A DNA stretch of 64,000 bases, from NCBI GenBank assembly GCA_049840515.1, contig JASGKW010000019.1, positions 1 through 64,000 on the forward strand, read 5' to 3'. The notes under the pieces are model-generated. The model was not told the origin of the DNA and made no database searches. It saw nothing but the letters and a program-made list of their open reading frames with translations. Within the stretch, counting starts at the first letter, position 1, and the number at the start of each line of letters is the position of its first letter. A program made the position numbers and the translations under genes. Below, piece by piece: positions 8,040 to 18,077 of this stretch. This DNA comes from Muricomes sp049840515. Lineage in GTDB: Bacteria; Bacillota; Clostridia; Lachnospirales; Lachnospiraceae.

Positions 8040-9493
8040 TTATTCATCCACGCTGTAGTTCGGCGCTTCTTTTGTAATATGAATATCATGTGGGTGGCTT
8101 TCTTTTAAGGATGCGGCAGAAATCTTTATGAACTGGCCGTTCTGCTTTAATTCCTCTATGTTCTTTGTTCCGCAGTACCCCATACCGGAACGGAGGCCGC
8201 CCATCAACTGGAATACAGTATCTTCCACTGTCCCTTTGTAGGCAACACGCCCTTCCACGCCCTCAGGAACCAGCTTCTTGGCATCAGCCTGGAAATACCG
8301 GTCTTTGCTGCCATTTTCCATCGCGGAGATGGAACCCATTCCACGGTACACTTTATACTTTCTTCCCTGGAACAGCTCAAAAGTTCCGGGGCTCTCATCG
8401 CACCCTGCAAAAATACTTCCCATCATACATAAGCTCGCACCCGCTGCGATGGCCTTTGTCATGTCACCGGAATATTTAATGCCTCCATCGGCGATAACCG
8501 GGATTCCATACTCCTTAGCCACCTCATAGCAGTCCATAACTGCTGTAATCTGAGGAACACCGATTCCCGCCACCACACGTGTGGTACAGATAGAGCCTGG
8601 CCCGATTCCTACTTTGACAGCATCCACACCAGCTTCAATCAGAGCCTTTGTAGCCGCCCCTGTGGCAACATTTCCCGCGATAATCTGTAAATCAGGATAC
8701 TTTTCTTTCACCATGCGGACCGTGCGCAGTACATTCTCTGAGTGTCCATGGGCAGAATCCATGACAACCACATCTACTTTGGACTCAACAAGAGTCCCAC
8801 ACGCTCCAGACAGTTTGCTGTAATTCCGATTGCCGCACCGCAGAGAAGACGCCCCTGCTCATCCTTCGCAGACAGAGGATATTTAATCTGCTTTTCAATA
8901 TCCTTTATCGTAATCAGACCCTTCAAATTACCTTCTGCGTCTACAATAGGCAGCTTTTCCTTTCTGGCCTTGGCAAGAATCTTCTTAGCTTCCTCCAATG
9001 TAATACCTTCCCTGGCTGTGATTAAGCCCTCAGAAGTCATAGATTCCTTTATTTTTTTAGAGAAGTCTTCTTCAAATTTCAAATCACGGTTTGTAATAAT
9101 TCCCACCAGCTTTTTCCCTTCCGTAATAGGAACCCCCGATATACGGAACTTGGACATCAGATTATTGGCATCCCCCAGAGTGTGCTCCGGTGACAGGAAG
9201 AAAGGATCTGTGATTACCCCATTCTCAGAACGCTTTACCTTGTCCACCTCTTCCGCCTGCTGTTCAATTGACATATTTTTATGGACAATACCAATTCCGC
9301 CCTGGCGCGCCATAGCAATGGCCATACGGTGTTCCGTCACCGTATCCATCCCCGCACTCATTATTGGAATATTCAGCCGAATCTTTCTTGTCACATAAGT
9401 TGATAAATCAACCTGATTCGGAATCACTTCTGAATACGCTGGCACTAAAAGCACATCATCGAATGTAATTCCTTCTCCGATAATTTTCCCCAT
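8040..9493 (-). CDS. guaB: IMP dehydrogenase, frame broken by one missing base near 8795
   Basis: IMP dehydrogenase oxidises IMP to XMP, the first committed step to GMP. The N-terminal part (8774-9493) starts MGKIIGEGITFDDVLL and includes the two CBS domains. The C-terminal part (8040-8771) has the catalytic loop GPGSICTTR with its active-site Cys, the flap and the C-terminal helix. Both are parts of one gene: adding one G where the minus strand reads GGGACTC joins them as ERVGALVESKVDVVVMD and gives 484 residues, the family's normal length. The repaired site reads GAGCTC. As sequenced the enzyme would be inactive; a sequence error is more likely. Confidence 0.9.
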
Positions 9494-9541
9494 GATTTTT
9501 TTCCTCGCTTTCTCTAACGTGTATTGAATATTTTAAATGTT

Positions 9542-9570
9542 ATAGTACAAAAATTAAAGGGCCTTGTCAA
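9542..9570 (-). promoter_or_regulatory. SigA promoter of guaB
   Basis: On the minus strand TTGACA (9565-9570) and TACTAT (9542-9547) are separated by 17 bp. About 40 bp remain to the ATG, too short for a purine riboswitch. Confidence 0.8.
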
Positions 9571-9617
9571 GGGAAACCCATACAAAATATGAATCCCCTG
9601 TCTTAACCTGTATTTAT

Positions 9618-9657
9618 AAAAGGAAGAGACCAATGTCTCCATCAGTCTCTTCCTTTT
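9618..9657 (-). terminator. Intrinsic terminator of groESL
   Basis: A perfect 13-bp stem (AAAAGGAAGAGAC and complement) with a 14-base loop and A/T runs on both sides, 45 bp after the groEL stop. Confidence 0.9.
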
Positions 9658-9701
9658 TATATTTATGATTTCTCACGGAATGACTGCATTCACACCCGTA
9701 A

Positions 9702-11324
9702 TTACATCATTCCCATACCTGCTCCGCCTCCCGGCATTGCTGGCATATCTTCTTTGATATTAGAAACAACAGACTCTGTTGTAAGTAATGTAGATGCCAC
9801 ACTTGTCGCATTCTGCAATGCGCTTCTTGTAACCTTTGCAGGATCCAGAATTCCTTCTTTTACCATGTCTACATATAACTCCTTGTAAGCATCAAAACCA
9901 ATTCCCGGCTCTGATTCTTTTACCTTATTGATAATTACGGCACCCTCCAGACCTGCATTGGATGCAATGTGGTAAAGAGGAGCTTCCAGAGCTTTCAGAA
10001 GGATGTTTGCACCTGTCTTCTCGTCACCTGTCAATGTCTCTGCAAATTTTGCAACTTCTTTTGCAGCATGGATATATGCAGAACCGCCTCCGGCAATGAT
10101 TCCTTCCTCTACGGCTGCTCTTGTCGCATTCAGAGCATCTTCCATACGAAGTTTTGCTTCTTTCATCTCTGTCTCAGTCGCAGCTCCCACACGGATAACA
10201 GCTACGCCGCCTGCCAGTTTTGCAAGTCTTTCCTGTAATTTCTCTTTGTCAAATTCAGATGTTGTCTCCTCAATTCCCTTTTTAATCTGAGCAACTCTGT
10301 CCTCGATTGCTTTTTTCTCGCCATAGCCATCTACAATAACAGTATTTTCTTTCTGAACTTTGACAGATTTTGCACGTCCAAGATGCTCCAGAGAAGCTTC
10401 TTTTAAATCCATTCCAAGTTCTTCTGAAATCACCTGTCCGCCTGTAAGGATTGCGATATCCTGCAGCATTTCTTTTCTTCTGTCGCCATAGCCCGGTGCC
10501 TTAACAGCTACTACATTGAATGTACCGCGCAATTTATTTACAATCAAAGTTGTGAGAGCTTCACCTTCGATATCCTCAGCGATAATCAGCAGTCTTGCCC
10601 CAGACTGTACAATCTGCTCCAGGATAGGAAGAATGTCCTGAATATTAGAAATCTTCTTGTCTGTAATCAGGATATATGGCTCTTCCAAATTTGCTTCCAT
10701 CTTCTCCATGTCTGTTGCCATGTATGCGGAAATATAACCGCGGTCGAACTGCATACCCTCTACTAAATCCAGCTCTGTAAGCATTGTTTTTGACTCTTCA
10801 ATTGTGATAACACCGTCATTGGAAACCTTCTCCATAGCATCTGCTACCATAGATCCCACAAATTCGTCCCCTGAAGATACCGCAGCAACTCTTGCAATCT
10901 GCTCTTTGCCTGTAACTTTGCTGCTCATCTTTGAGATTGCTTCTATTGCAACTTCTGTAGCTTTCTTCATACCCTTGCGCAGAACAATTGGGTTAGCCCC
11001 TGCTTCCAGGTTCTTCATTCCTTCATGTACCATCGCCTGTGCGAGAACTGTCGCTGTAGTTGTTCCGTCACCTGCCACATCATTTGTCTTGGAAGCTACT
11101 TCTTTAATCAACTGCGCTCCCATGTTTTCAAAGCCGTCTTCCAGTTCAATCTCTTTTGCAATTGTCACACCGTCATTTGTGATGAGAGGTGCTCCAAAAG
11201 ATTTGTCAAGTACTACATTTCTTCCTTTTGGTCCTAATGTAACTCTTACTGTATCTGCCAGTTTATTGACGCCTTTTTCCAATGCTGCTCTAGCTTCTGA
11301 GCCGTATTTAATTTCCTTTGCCAT
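9702..11324 (-). CDS. groEL: Chaperonin GroEL (Hsp60)
   Basis: Complete 540-residue chaperonin. It has the ATP-binding GPKGRNVVLD and GDGTTTATVLA motifs, the apical domain and the glycine/methionine tail ending GGGAGMGMM. It forms the 14-subunit folding chamber capped by GroES in the cytoplasm. I chose the ATG giving MAKEIKYG, three codons inside the longest frame (which opens with GTG), because AGAGGAG lies 9 bp before it and MAKEIKYG is the family's usual start. It follows groES by about 20 bp in one operon under the CIRCE operator. Confidence 0.97.
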   Translation of the reverse strand: MAKEIKYGSEARAALEKGVNKLADTVRVTLGPKGRNVVLDKSFGAPLITNDGVTIAKEIELEDGFENMGAQLIKEVASKTNDVAGDGTTTATVLAQAMVHEGMKNLEAGANPIVLRKGMKKATEVAIEAISKMSSKVTGKEQIARVAAVSSGDEFVGSMVADAMEKVSNDGVITIEESKTMLTELDLVEGMQFDRGYISAYMATDMEKMEANLEEPYILITDKKISNIQDILPILEQIVQSGARLLIIAEDIEGEALTTLIVNKLRGTFNVVAVKAPGYGDRRKEMLQDIAILTGGQVISEELGMDLKEASLEHLGRAKSVKVQKENTVIVDGYGEKKAIEDRVAQIKKGIEETTSEFDKEKLQERLAKLAGGVAVIRVGAATETEMKEAKLRMEDALNATRAAVEEGIIAGGGSAYIHAAKEVAKFAETLTGDEKTGANILLKALEAPLYHIASNAGLEGAVIINKVKESEPGIGFDAYKELYVDMVKEGILDPAKVTRSALQNATSVASTLLTTESVVSNIKEDMPAMPGGGAGMGMM

Positions 11325-11343
11325 GTCTGTCACTCCTCTTTCT

Positions 11344-11628
11344 CTATTCTACAATTGCTAAAATGTCACTCTGTTTTACAATGATATATTCTACGCCGTC
11401 CAACTCTACATCTGTTCCTGCATATTTGGAATAGATTACTTTATCGCCAGCCTTAACCTGCATCGTCACTTCTTTTCCATCTACATTTCCACCAGGTCCA
11501 ACTGCGATAACTTCTGCCTCCTGTGGCTTTTCTTTTGCCTGCCCCGGCAAAACAATACCTGATTTTGTTGTCTCTTCCGCTTCTAATTGCTTTAACACAA
11601 TCTTGTCACCTAATGGTACTAATTTCAT
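11344..11628 (-). CDS. groES: Co-chaperonin GroES (Hsp10)
   Basis: Complete 94-residue co-chaperonin with the mobile loop EETTKSGIVLPGQAKEKPQ and the roof/base strands ending YIIVKQSDILAIVE. It forms the seven-subunit lid of GroEL. First gene of groESL; the ATG follows AAGGAGGAATTACA. A CIRCE element about 30 bp upstream places it under HrcA control. Confidence 0.97.
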   Translation of the reverse strand: MKLVPLGDKIVLKQLEAEETTKSGIVLPGQAKEKPQEAEVIAVGPGGNVDGKEVTMQVKAGDKVIYSKYAGTDVELDGVEYIIVKQSDILAIVE

Positions 11629-11657
11629 TGTAATTCCTCCTTAATTCTAGTTTGTTA

Positions 11658-11684
11658 TTAGCACTCATTTCTTTCGAGTGCTAA
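11658..11684. promoter_or_regulatory. CIRCE operator (HrcA binding site)
   Basis: A perfect TTAGCACTC-N9-GAGTGCTAA inverted repeat, the classic HrcA target, sits between the groESL promoter and groES. HrcA itself is not encoded in this window. Confidence 0.98.
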
Positions 11685-11696
11685 CCTCATAGATAT

Positions 11697-11725
11697 AAAA
11701 TATCACTCTGTTTCTCATTTGTCAA
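11697..11725 (-). promoter_or_regulatory. SigA promoter of groESL
   Basis: On the minus strand TTGACA (11720-11725) and TATTTT (11697-11702) are 17 bp apart. The CIRCE element covers the expected start region immediately downstream. Confidence 0.8.
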
Positions 11726-11788
11726 CAGCGTTTCCAAATTTTATATATAGTTTATAAAGTTACCGTTACGTTTAAGATTTTTCTTTAT

Positions 11789-12127
11789 CTATTCCATTCC
11801 GTGCTTTCTTTTTACAGGGCGTTTCATACCTGACACATTAAAAAATCCATTTTCTATTTTAAAAACAATCATGTTGCCATTCTCAGACTGGAAGCGTTCT
11901 TTGACAGACCCGGTACAGTACAGAAGCTCTTTCTTTGTGGAAATATAACACTGGTATTTTGCATCCAGCGAAATCGCAGTCAAATCCTCCTCCTTCAACT
12001 GCAAGTATATGTAGTCCTCCTCCAAATCATACTTAAAAACCTGGCAGTGATGGGTGGCATCATCAAAAATCACATCTGCTGATATCACTTTCTCCATCTG
12101 TAAATCAACTGGGTTTCCTTCATACAT
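11789..12127 (-). CDS. Small protein of unknown function downstream of codY
   Basis: A 112-residue, probably cytoplasmic protein with alternating beta-strand patterns (ADVIFDDATHHCQVF, YIYLQLKEEDL, GNMIVFKIENGFF) and a basic tail ending RPVKRKHGME. I do not recognise the family with confidence. The all-beta rhythm resembles the N-terminal domain of PilZ/YcgR-like proteins, but no RxxxR or DxSxxG PilZ motif is present. The ATG has a good GGAGG site 8 bp upstream. It lies 134 bp after codY on the same strand and may be the last gene of the comM-dprA-topA-codY run. Confidence 0.6.
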   Translation of the reverse strand: MYEGNPVDLQMEKVISADVIFDDATHHCQVFKYDLEEDYIYLQLKEEDLTAISLDAKYQCYISTKKELLYCTGSVKERFQSENGNMIVFKIENGFFNVSGMKRPVKRKHGME

Positions 12128-12261
12128 ATCTTCTGCCTCCTTCTCTTGACCGTTATTTACTGGCTCATCAATTCCCCTGAAGTAACAGCTTTAGCGACAA
12201 AAGGATATCAGATGCCTGATACCCTCTCAAATCCACTCCCACCTCAGGGGTTTATTTATTT

Positions 12262-13041
12262 CTATAAGCGTTCTTTTTTAATTTTTTCAAGCTGGGTAAA
12301 TACATAGTCGTTGACTACCTTGATATAAGTCCCTTTCATTCCCGAAGAACGTGATTCTATTACTCCTGCACTTTCAAACTTCCTGAGTGCATTTACTATC
12401 ACAGATCTGGTAATGCCTACCCGGTCCGCAATCTTACTTGCCACAAGGATGCCCTCTGTGCCGTCCAGCTCATCAAAAATGTGAATAATGGCCTCAAGCT
12501 CCGAAAATGACAGTGTACCAATCGCAGACTGTACAATGTGCTCTTTTCTTGTCTCCTCGGCGCTCTCCTCGTTGACGGACCGGAGCATTTCAAGTCCTAC
12601 CACCGCGGTGCCGTACTCGCTCAGTATAATGTCATCAATTTCATACACAGATTCTTGTTTATAGATGAACAGAGTGCCCAGACGTTCTCCTGCAATATCA
12701 ATAGGAGTGATAATCGCCTGATATCCCTTTACTGCCTCCGGGGAGAATCCCAGTGTCTCCAGATTCACATTCTCCTTTGTGGAAAGAATGTTCAGCAGAC
12801 GCTCATTGAGAATGGGGTCAATGTGTGCTCCCACAGATTCTGCCATAAGTTCTTTGATAACACCTACGTGGCTGGTCTTACTCACTCCCAGTACTTTCCC
12901 TTTTTTACTCACCACAAAAACATTGGACCCCAGTATCTCTGTGAGGACATCACAGATATCATTAAAAACTACCTTACTGGAATTATTATTATGCAGCAGC
13001 TTATTGATTTTCCTTGTTTTATCTAATAACTGTACGCTCAT
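12262..13041 (-). CDS. codY: Transcriptional pleiotropic repressor CodY
   Basis: A 259-residue global regulator: an N-terminal GAF domain that senses branched-chain amino acids (and in many species GTP), then a C-terminal winged helix with ASKIADRVGITRSVIVNALRKF. It represses nitrogen and amino-acid genes when nutrients are plentiful. I start at MSVQLLDK, 12 codons inside the longest frame, because TGGAGGAATACA precedes it and the family starts there. It follows topA by about 100 bp, the same neighbourhood as in Bacillus. It may act on the nitrogen genes at 46-60 kb, but I saw no clear CodY box there. Confidence 0.95.
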   Translation of the reverse strand: MSVQLLDKTRKINKLLHNNNSSKVVFNDICDVLTEILGSNVFVVSKKGKVLGVSKTSHVGVIKELMAESVGAHIDPILNERLLNILSTKENVNLETLGFSPEAVKGYQAIITPIDIAGERLGTLFIYKQESVYEIDDIILSEYGTAVVGLEMLRSVNEESAEETRKEHIVQSAIGTLSFSELEAIIHIFDELDGTEGILVASKIADRVGITRSVIVNALRKFESAGVIESRSSGMKGTYIKVVNDYVFTQLEKIKKERL

Positions 13042-13137
13042 TGTATTCCTCCAGACATAATTGTGTATACAACTCATCCCAAACCATTTGATATAGATAT
13101 GTTATCATACAACTCAGTAAATATCAACGTCATTTAG

Positions 13138-15209
13138 TTAACTTTTTTTCAAGTTTCGGACATATCCACATTTTTCATCTGCACAAACTAATTTATTTCC
13201 CTTTTCCACCATATAATTTCCACATTCAGGACACTTTTCTTTTGATGGTTTCTGCCATGACATAAACTCGCATTCCGGGTTATTTTCGCAGCCAAAATAT
13301 TTTCTTCCCTTTTTCGTTTTGCGGATAACTACTTCTTTTCCGCAGACAGGGCAGGGAACGCCTATCTTTTCAAGATAAGGCTTGGTATTTTTACATTCCG
13401 GGAATCCCGGGCATGCAAGAAACTTGCCGTGAGGCCCATATTTTATGACCATGTTGCGGCCACATTCCTCACAGATAACGTCTGTGACCTCATCCTCTAT
13501 CTTTACGCTCTCCAGCTCTTTTCAGCGACTTCCACTGCCTCATTCAAATCTGGGTAGAAATTGCGGATAACCTCTTTCCATGACACCCTGCCTTCCTCAA
13601 CCATATCCAGAAGACCTTCCATATTGGCAGTAAAATTCTCATCCACGATACTTGGGAAAGACTGCTTCATAATATTATTCACAACTTCTCCGATTTCTGT
13701 GATGTAGAGGTTTTTTGCCTCCTTTGTCACATAACGGCGCCCCAAAATGGTGGAGATTGTGGGTGCATAGGTACTTGGACGTCCAATCCCTAATTCCTCC
13801 AGCGTCTTGACCAGCGTTGCCTCAGTAAAATGTGCCGGCGGCTGGGTAAAGTGCTGCTTTGAATCAAACTCTTCTTTTGTGAGCTGAGTGTCCATGTTAA
13901 GACCATTTACCAGAACATTGCTCTCTTCTTTTTCTTCATCTGATTCCACATAAACTGTGCGGAATCCTTCAAATATTACTTTGGAGGTGGATACTGTAAA
14001 GCGGTATTCCCCCGCACCGATTTTTACGGAGATTGTTTCATATTTTGCCGGCTGCATCCTGCTGGCTGCAAACCTTTTCCATATAAGCTGGTAGAGACGC
14101 AGCTGGTCTCTGGAAAGAGAATCTTTTAATGATGACGGAGTTCTGCTGATATCCGTAGGGCGGATTGCCTCATGGGCATCCTGGATTTTCTTCTCGTTTT
14201 TCTTCCCGGCAGTTCCGCTGGCCGCATATTCTTTTCCATAAGTTTCTTCTATATACTGCCTTGCGCTGGCATCTGCTTCCTCAGAAATTCTTGTTGAATC
14301 TGTACGCAGGTAAGTAATCACACCCACCGTCCCGTTGCCCTTTATATCAATTCCTTCGTAGAGCTGCTGGGCAATCCTCATGGTTTTCTGAGTACCAAAG
14401 TTCAGCGCCTTTGCAGCTTCCTGCTGCAGAGTGCTTGTTGTAAACGGGAGGGGTGCTTTGCGGATACGTTCACTCTTTTTGATGTCTGCAATTTTGTAAT
14501 CTGCCCCGTCCAGCGCCTTGATAATCTTATCTAATTCTTCTTTTGAACCTATCGTCTGCTTCTGCTTATCCGTGCCATAGAATTTAGCAGTGAGGGGGCG
14601 CTTCTCCCCTTTCACTTTCAATATAGCATCCAGGGTCCAGTATTCTTCCGGTATAAATGCATCAATCTCGGCCTCTCTGTCAGCTATAAGGCGCAGAGCC
14701 ACAGACTGCACTCTTCCTGCACTTAAGCCCCTCTTCACCTTTGCCCACAAAAGAGGGCTGATGCGATAGCCCACCATTCTGTCCAGTATACGCCGGGCCT
14801 GCTGTGCATCCACCAGATTCATATCAATATCTCTGGGGTCTTTCAAGGACGCTTTTACTGCATTTTTCGTAATTTCATTGAAGGTGATTCGGCTCATTTT
14901 CTTGTCTTCCAGCTTCAAAGCCTTTGCCAGGTGCCAGGAGATTGCTTCTCCTTCCCGGTCGGGGTCAGTCGCAAGATAAACTTTATCTGCCTTTTTCACT
15001 TCTTTGCGAAGATTGGCAAGGATATCCCCTTTCCCGCGAATCGTAATATACTTGGGTTCATAGTCATCCTCTATGTTAATACCCATCTGGCTCTTGGGCA
15101 GGTCACGTACATGACCGTTGGATGCTGCCACTGAATAATTACTCCCCAGGAATTTTTTAATTGTCTTTACCTTTGCAGGCGACTCCACAATAACCAGATA
15201 ATGTGCCAT
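13138..15209 (-). CDS. topA: DNA topoisomerase I, frame broken by one missing base near 13519
   Basis: Type IA topoisomerase that relaxes negative supercoils. The long part (13503-15209) holds the Toprim domain (VIVESPAK start, TDPDREGEAI at 81-90) and the active-site Tyr300 in ITYLRTDSTR. The short part (13138-13452 and just upstream) holds the C-terminal zinc ribbons: FLACPGFPECKN, CPVCG, FGCENNPEC and CPECG...CADEKCG. One extra base near the minus-strand GAAAAGAGCTGG joins them through EKELESVKIEDEV and gives 690 residues, the normal length. An essential gene should not be broken, so an error at a GAGCTG site is likely. Confidence 0.9.
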
Positions 15210-15271
15210 AGGATTTCTTCCTCCATTTAGTTAAATGCCTTTATCTATTTTATCATAACTCTAATATTCTG

Positions 15272-16349
15272 CTATAAAGTTACATAATAATTCTTGGATA
15301 TTTCCCTTATGTATCCCTTTAATTCCAGCGATACCAGACTCTCCATCAGTTCATCCGGGGGCAGAGAAGTTTCCTTTGCAAGCTGGCTCAATTTTTTTGG
15401 ATACGGGCAAAGTCGACTATACACCATATTTTCACCAGTTTCAAGCACTTTTTTATTTTTGTCAATTTTATCACTAACTGTAACGGCAGAAATTCCCATC
15501 TCCTCCAACAGCATTTCCGGAGATAAAAGTATGCCCGCACCCTGCCTGATTAATTGGTTGCAGCCCTGGCTGAGACTGCTGTTTACAGGACCTGGAAGAG
15601 CATATACGTCCCGCCCCTGTTCCAGTGCCATATCGGCAGTAATAGAGTGAACCACTTTTTTCTCTGGCTTCCATAATAAGTACCAAATCTGAAAGGCCGC
15701 TGATAATTCTGTTACGTCTGGGAAAATTATGTGAGAGCGGGGGTGTGCCCGGCGGATACTCAGATATAATACCACCCCATTTTCCAAAATATCCATATAC
15801 AAACCAATGTGTTCCCTGGGATAGCAAATATCTACTCCGCACCCAAGCACTCCATAAGTCTTTCCTTTCGCCATCAGTGCACCCCGGTGCCCAAATCCAT
15901 CTATTTCCCCTCGCCAGTCCGCTGATAACAGACATGCCGCTGCGGGCCAGTTTTTCCCCATATTCAAGGGCATATTTTTCTCCATAGGCTGTACACTGCC
16001 TTGCCCCTATGACAGCCACTCCTCTTGTTTCTCCCGGCAGATTCCCTTTGACATAAAGAGCATATGGGGAATCTGGAATTTCAAGTAATTTGTGAGGAAA
16101 TTCCTTTGAAAACCTGGTAATAAGACGGATGGATTTAGTCTTTAACTGATGGTACAGGACTTCCGGGGATTCCCCTTTCTTTGCCTGCATAATTGTATTG
16201 ATATCTTTATCATTTAAGAACTTCATTTCTTTTAATTTTGTTTCTTCTATATAAAATATATTCTCTTCTGTTTTCATTGCCTCTCTTAGAAGATATTTTT
16301 TCATTCCGCTTAAAGATGTTATCTGTGCAAACCAGCATTCATATTTCAT
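15272..16349 (-). pseudogene. dprA: DNA-processing protein DprA, three single-base frameshifts
   Basis: DprA binds incoming single-stranded DNA and loads RecA during transformation. The N-terminal part reads to SGLARG. An extra A (plus 15904-15906), then a missing G (15775-15778) and an extra T (near 15644) split the Rossmann-like core. Correcting them gives GLARGIDGFGHRGALMAKG, then ENGGGIISEYPPGTPP and SGSLITADMALEQGRDVYALPG, 358 residues with a winged-helix tail. The order of motifs and the final length are exactly those of DprA. Three indels within 270 bp could mean real decay, but the local error rate elsewhere makes sequence error equally plausible. Confidence 0.85.
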
Positions 16350-16353
16350 AATA

Positions 16354-17886
16354 TTATCTCCCCCAATACTTTTTATCCATTGTCCGGTATCCTATAGCCT
16401 CTTTAATGTGCTTTTCTCCAATACGTTCCATTCCATCCAGGTCAGCAATGGTTCTCGCCACCTTCAGTATTTTGTGATAGGTTCTCGCGGTAAGTCCAAG
16501 AGCAACAAATGCCTGTTTCATAAGTTTCCCCTCTTTCTCTCCCAAAACACAATATCGTTCCAGTTCTTTCACACTGAGCATGGCGTTTGTCTTAATTCCA
16601 GTCCCTTCATAACGGCCATTTTGAATCTCTCTGGCCCTGCATACCCTTTCTCTGATTGACAGTGAGTTTTCCTCCTTATTTTTTCCCGAAAGAGATTCAT
16701 AATTTACTTTGGGCGCCTCCACGCAGAGGTCCATTCTGTCAAGAAATGGCTGGCTGATTTTACCCAGATAATTCTGTATCTGCGAAGGGGTGCATGTACA
16801 CCTTCCCAAGTCAGGGTAACACCCGCAGGGGCACGGGTTCATGGCTGCTATAAGTATGAAATCAGCCGGAAAAGTGTAACTGCCGTGGGTTCGGGCGATT
16901 CTAATCTGGCGCTCCTCCAGAGGTTCCCTCAGCACCTCCAGAACCCCTCTCTGAAATTCAGGTAATTCGTCTAAAAACAGTACCCCATTGTGCGCCAGGC
17001 TGATTTCTCCCGGCGTTGGTATCAAACCGCCCCCTATGAGACTTGCTTTGGTGGACGTGTGGTGGACACTGCGAAAGGGCCTCCGGCAAACCAGCGGTGA
17101 CTCTTTGTCAATTTGTCCCATAATACTATATATTTTTGTAATTTCCATACTTTCTTCCAGTGTCATGGGCGGGAAAATGCCGGGAATCCGTTTCGCCGCC
17201 ATAGATTTTCCGCTTCCCGGGGGACCTACAAGAAGAAGATTGTGTCCTCCTGCCGCCGCCACTTCCATGGCCCGTTTTACCATGCTCTGTCCCTGAATAT
17301 CACTGTAATCAAAAAAATCCTTGCTCTCAATATCTGCCCGCTCCCCTGGATAAGCCTCCGGCTCTAAGTTGACTGTTCCCGACAGAAATCCAAATACTTC
17401 GGCCAAATTTTTTACGCCTATTACCTGTACATCTTTTACAAGTGCCCCCTCCGGCGCATTGGCCCCAGGCACAATGCAAATTGAAATCCCTGCATCTCTC
17501 GCCGCCAAAACCACAGGCAGGACTCCCGGCACCCTCTGTACCGTACCGTCCAGCCCTAATTCTCCTATCACAAGTGTCTCTTTTAAATTTTTCACTTTAA
17601 TCTGTCCAAGGGATGCCAAAATAGATACTGCGATGGGCAGATCAAAAGCTGCTCCCCGTTTTTTCATAGTGGCGGGGGACAGGTTAATCACCGTCTTTTT
17701 TGCCGGATAATCCAGCCCTGAATTTCGGATGGCTGTCCGAACCCGCTCTCCTGCCTCCTTTACCTCCGAGGAAAGATACCCCACCATGTGAAATGCAGGC
17801 AGGCCATTGCTCACATCCGCCTCCACATTTACAAATTCCACTTTGAGCCCCTGGATAGAGGCTGACAATACTGTGCTAAAACTCAT
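16354..17886 (-). CDS. YifB/ComM family Mg chelatase-like AAA ATPase
   Basis: A 510-residue AAA+ protein. The N-terminal Lon-protease-like domain includes ADVSNGLPAFHMVGY. The ATPase core has Walker A GPPGSGKS, Walker B GVLFLDELPEF and AMNPCPCG with its cysteine cluster, followed by a C-terminal helical domain. ComM of this family is a branch-migration helicase in natural transformation; the Firmicutes form is less studied. The start is the ATG 7 bp after GGAG; the longest frame begins two codons earlier at GTG. It stops 4 bp before dprA, so the two form an operon. Confidence 0.88.
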   Translation of the reverse strand: MSFSTVLSASIQGLKVEFVNVEADVSNGLPAFHMVGYLSSEVKEAGERVRTAIRNSGLDYPAKKTVINLSPATMKKRGAAFDLPIAVSILASLGQIKVKNLKETLVIGELGLDGTVQRVPGVLPVVLAARDAGISICIVPGANAPEGALVKDVQVIGVKNLAEVFGFLSGTVNLEPEAYPGERADIESKDFFDYSDIQGQSMVKRAMEVAAAGGHNLLLVGPPGSGKSMAAKRIPGIFPPMTLEESMEITKIYSIMGQIDKESPLVCRRPFRSVHHTSTKASLIGGGLIPTPGEISLAHNGVLFLDELPEFQRGVLEVLREPLEERQIRIARTHGSYTFPADFILIAAMNPCPCGCYPDLGRCTCTPSQIQNYLGKISQPFLDRMDLCVEAPKVNYESLSGKNKEENSLSIRERVCRAREIQNGRYEGTGIKTNAMLSVKELERYCVLGEKEGKLMKQAFVALGLTARTYHKILKVARTIADLDGMERIGEKHIKEAIGYRTMDKKYWGR

Positions 17887-17892
17887 GCACAC

Positions 17893-18056
17893 ACTCCTTT
17901 CTTTGGCTTTTTTTTACCTTTGTGAATATATTATTTTGTAACATACGTTGAATATATGGCCGAATTGGCCTGATTTGACAGAATCAGGGCGGTTCCCCTG
18001 TCCTTCTTTCCTATGGAAAAGCACAATTTCCGCAGTTTTCACATAGACTATATTAA
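17893..18056. other. Divergent region between comM and sigK with a hairpin
   Basis: Contains an inverted repeat near 17965-17995 (CCTGATT, six-base loop, AATCAGG) next to a GGCCGAATTGGCC palindrome. No T-run follows, so it is not an obvious terminator. It may be an operator or cruciform. The sigK promoter should lie in the right part but no convincing SigE-type boxes could be assigned. Confidence 0.4.
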
Positions 18057-18077
18057 ATGTGCTTAGAGGTGCTGTTC

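Noticed and set aside
8040..8771. Separate gene for a short IMP dehydrogenase-like protein
   Set aside because: It starts in the middle of the catalytic barrel and joins guaB perfectly after a one-base correction.
8742..9398. Long plus-strand ORF (218 codons) opposite guaB
   Set aside because: Antisense shadow of a conserved gene; no ribosome site and low-complexity Ser/Ile-rich product.
9494..9541. Purine riboswitch before guaB
   Set aside because: The promoter is only about 45 bp from the ATG, which leaves no room for the aptamer.
10804..11361. Plus-strand ORF of 185 codons opposite groEL
   Set aside because: Antisense shadow of groEL codons with no recognisable domain.
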